Assembly: GCF_020382885.2 (NCBI RefSeq)
Contig: NC_058513.1
Span: forward strand, 18,377,641 to 18,441,640
Source of the DNA: Scatophagus argus
Taxonomy: Eukaryota; Chordata; Actinopteri; Scatophagidae
Length of the DNA stretch: 64,000 bases
Reading direction: 5' to 3'
Each line of letters starts with the position of its first letter. The stretch's first letter is position 1. Shown piece after piece: positions 62,401-64,000 of the stretch. Under the pieces are notes generated by a model. It did not search any database, was not told the origin of the DNA, and saw only the letters and a list, made by a program, of their open reading frames with translations. Both the position numbers and the translations under genes were made by a program.

Positions 62401-62650
62401 GGATTTTCATTGGTTTAATTTAGAAAAACTGTTACGTGATTGGTCACATTTTGTACTGTCGGCCAATCAGTGTTTTTGTTTACAACCACACACAAAGGTC
62501 GTAGTTCAGGAAAATGTGAAATGACGCAGCTAACTTGCTAAGGATGTAAAGCCGTGGCTGCAACGTCCGGGAGGAAGCAGTTATGACATGTACATTTCAG
62601 AGAAAACGACTTATTCGGACACATAACCAGACTTTCTTCGTTCTCCGACG
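62401..62650 (+). promoter_or_regulatory. oxld1 promoter with three CCAAT boxes
   Basis: Inverted CCAAT boxes (ATTGG) at 62409-62413 and 62439-62443 and a forward CCAAT at 62463-62467 lie 184-242 bases before the oxld1 ATG, spaced 30 and 24 bases apart. This clustered, TATA-less arrangement is typical of NF-Y-driven housekeeping promoters. Confidence 0.55.
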
Positions 62651-63559
62651 ATGCTGGGTTTGAGTGTGAACGTGGCGAAGTCGTCAGTGTCTTTACAAAA
62701 GGTTTGTGGCTAAGCTAACCGCACCGCAGAGCTAACGGTAGAGAAGCTAACGTTACCAAACTAGCATACGTCCAACCGGCGCATCTGACAGTTTGACTTT
62801 GACCCAACCTTTCCTTGCCTTTATTCACGCCTGTTGGTAATGTCTACAGAAAGTTAGTTTCCACTATTTAACAGCGGGGTGTATCCATTATCTGTCATTT
62901 TTAATGTGTAACATGTAAGCTAACGTACTTCCTCGCTGAAGTATGGCCAAGCTTTGAGCCAAACCCCTGAAGTTGTAGACTTACCGGCAACCGAGTTAAC
63001 TGAGTTACGTGTTAAATACGAGCAGATGTGGTAGTTATGTAAGAGAAGCACAGACTTGGACCGTGTTATGTCCTTAATGTTCGATAGGTAGAATACAAGA
63101 AGACGGAAGCAAATTGTTTGCAACATTTATGATTATTGATATATCCTACGTGTTTTGTTTCTTTATTTCCAGTTGTGCATCCTCTCCCTGCTACACGTGA
63201 GACATCGCTTCTGTCACTGCCCTCTGCAGCCGTGGAGGAGAAGTCTGCACAGCCGCTGGCTCTCCACTGGACCACAATCACCCGCTTCTTCCACATTGAC
63301 TCACTCCTCTGAGTGCACTGAACCAGATCCCAGCCGCACCACCTCTACCTGGTCCCCTGAGCAGGGTCCACCGCCTGCTCCCACCCACTGCTGCATGAGT
63401 GGCTGTCACAACTGTGTGTGGATCGAACACGCAGAAGAGCTGCTGGCGTACTACCACGACGGAGGCGACCGGGCGCTCGCAGCTATTGAGGAGAACGTCG
63501 TCGATGAGAACCTGAAATCCTACCTGAAGATGGAGATCAGACTCTTGAAAAAGACGTGA
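62651..63559 (+). CDS. oxld1: Oxidoreductase-like domain-containing protein 1
   Basis: Exons 62651-62701 and 63173-63559, phase 0, 145 aa, close to the human protein (147 aa). The C-terminal half carries the Oxidored-like domain: [13 protein letters not shown] with Cys90, Cys91, Cys95 and Cys98, then an acidic helix ([14 protein letters not shown]) and a terminal MEIRLL segment, all matching human OXLD1. The N-terminal half is Ser/Pro/Arg-rich and poorly conserved, consistent with a mitochondrial presequence. Function is essentially unknown; the Cys cluster suggests metal or redox chemistry. The start ATG has A at -3 and follows a CCAAT-rich promoter. In human it is also on 17q25 but further along. 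Confidence 0.93.
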
Positions 63560-64000
63560 CTGGTTTGGTTCTTGTGTTGACGTGGAATAAGTGTTATGAG
63601 CGTTCTTATGTAATAGCCTTTCGCTGACTGAGTGTAAGCACTTTATGACACACTGCAGTCGCTGATGTTATCTCCACATTGTCAGTTCTTCTTCCTCCTG
63701 TGCATCAGTTCATGTCTACAAAACATTTTGGAAAACTGACAACTAACAGGTCAGCAAGTAAAAGTAAGGACAGGAGTCCAGCAACACTGCCTGATCCAGA
63801 AAATGTCAGCTGTTAGAGGAGAATTCCAGTTTATTGCAATTTGTGTGAGAGCTTTGTCCATCATTTCTATCAGTTATGACACCCCACGGATTCAAGACAG
63901 TTTGACAGTGTTTAAAACAAACAAAAAAGTGCGATCATTTGCAAACACACTGTGTTTTTGCCCATGTAGTAATATGCTTTATACAGTCATGTGTTTCACG
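63560..64000 (+). other. oxld1 3' UTR and downstream sequence
   Basis: No canonical AATAAA is seen before the window ends, so the oxld1 3' end is unresolved. No other exon recognised. Confidence 0.4.

Noticed and set aside
1-64000. CRISPR arrays, tRNA/rRNA genes, bacterial operons, intact retroviral or transposase genes
   Set aside because: None seen; the tandem arrays present are microsatellites or a minisatellite without spacers, and the interspersed repeats carry no coding region.

Overview
This is a vertebrate, almost certainly teleost fish, window. Genes are split by GT/AG introns, there are many CA/GT microsatellites, and I recognise several interspersed repeats common in spiny-rayed fishes. 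Five protein-coding genes can be reconstructed exon by exon with consistent splice phases: map2k6 (-, 12 coding exons, 334 aa), btbd17 (-, 3 exons, 480 aa), gpr142 (+, 2 coding exons, 364 aa), gprc5c (+, 4 coding exons, 417 aa) and oxld1 (+, 2 exons, 145 aa). All five human counterparts lie on chromosome 17q24-q25. BTBD17-GPR142-GPRC5C are adjacent there in the same relative orientations, so this is a conserved synteny block. KIF19, the human neighbour of BTBD17, is not visible.

Layout: 1-6.15 kb has no recognisable gene, only a promoter-like GC-rich patch near 3.2 kb and unexplained open frames. 6.15-11.0 kb is gene-free and may be a long map2k6 3' UTR. 11.0-25.5 kb is map2k6, whose 8.5 kb first intron and CpG-rich promoter (about 25.1-25.95 kb) lie at the right. 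26.76-31.6 kb is btbd17 with its 3' UTR. 31.6-36.6 kb is intergenic, with a (CTG)20 tract. 36.6-42.1 kb is gpr142 including a probable leader exon. 42.1-48.4 kb holds the gpr142 downstream region, a 0.5 kb G-rich minisatellite and the probable gprc5c 5' region. 48.4-54.3 kb is gprc5c, ending at a clear AATAAA. 54.3-62.4 kb is intergenic. 62.4-63.6 kb is oxld1 with a CCAAT-rich promoter.

The genes do not form one pathway. map2k6 encodes the p38-activating kinase; btbd17 a BTB/BACK protein with a signal peptide; gpr142 an aromatic-amino-acid-sensing GPCR; gprc5c a class C orphan receptor; oxld1 a small Cys-rich mitochondrial-type protein. I found no new multi-gene system, CRISPR, tRNA or rRNA gene. 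The most interesting local signal is an 84-bp (TG)/(CG) tract followed by T5 directly at the 3' splice site of map2k6 exon 3. That arrangement resembles the CFTR TGmTn element known to cause exon skipping.
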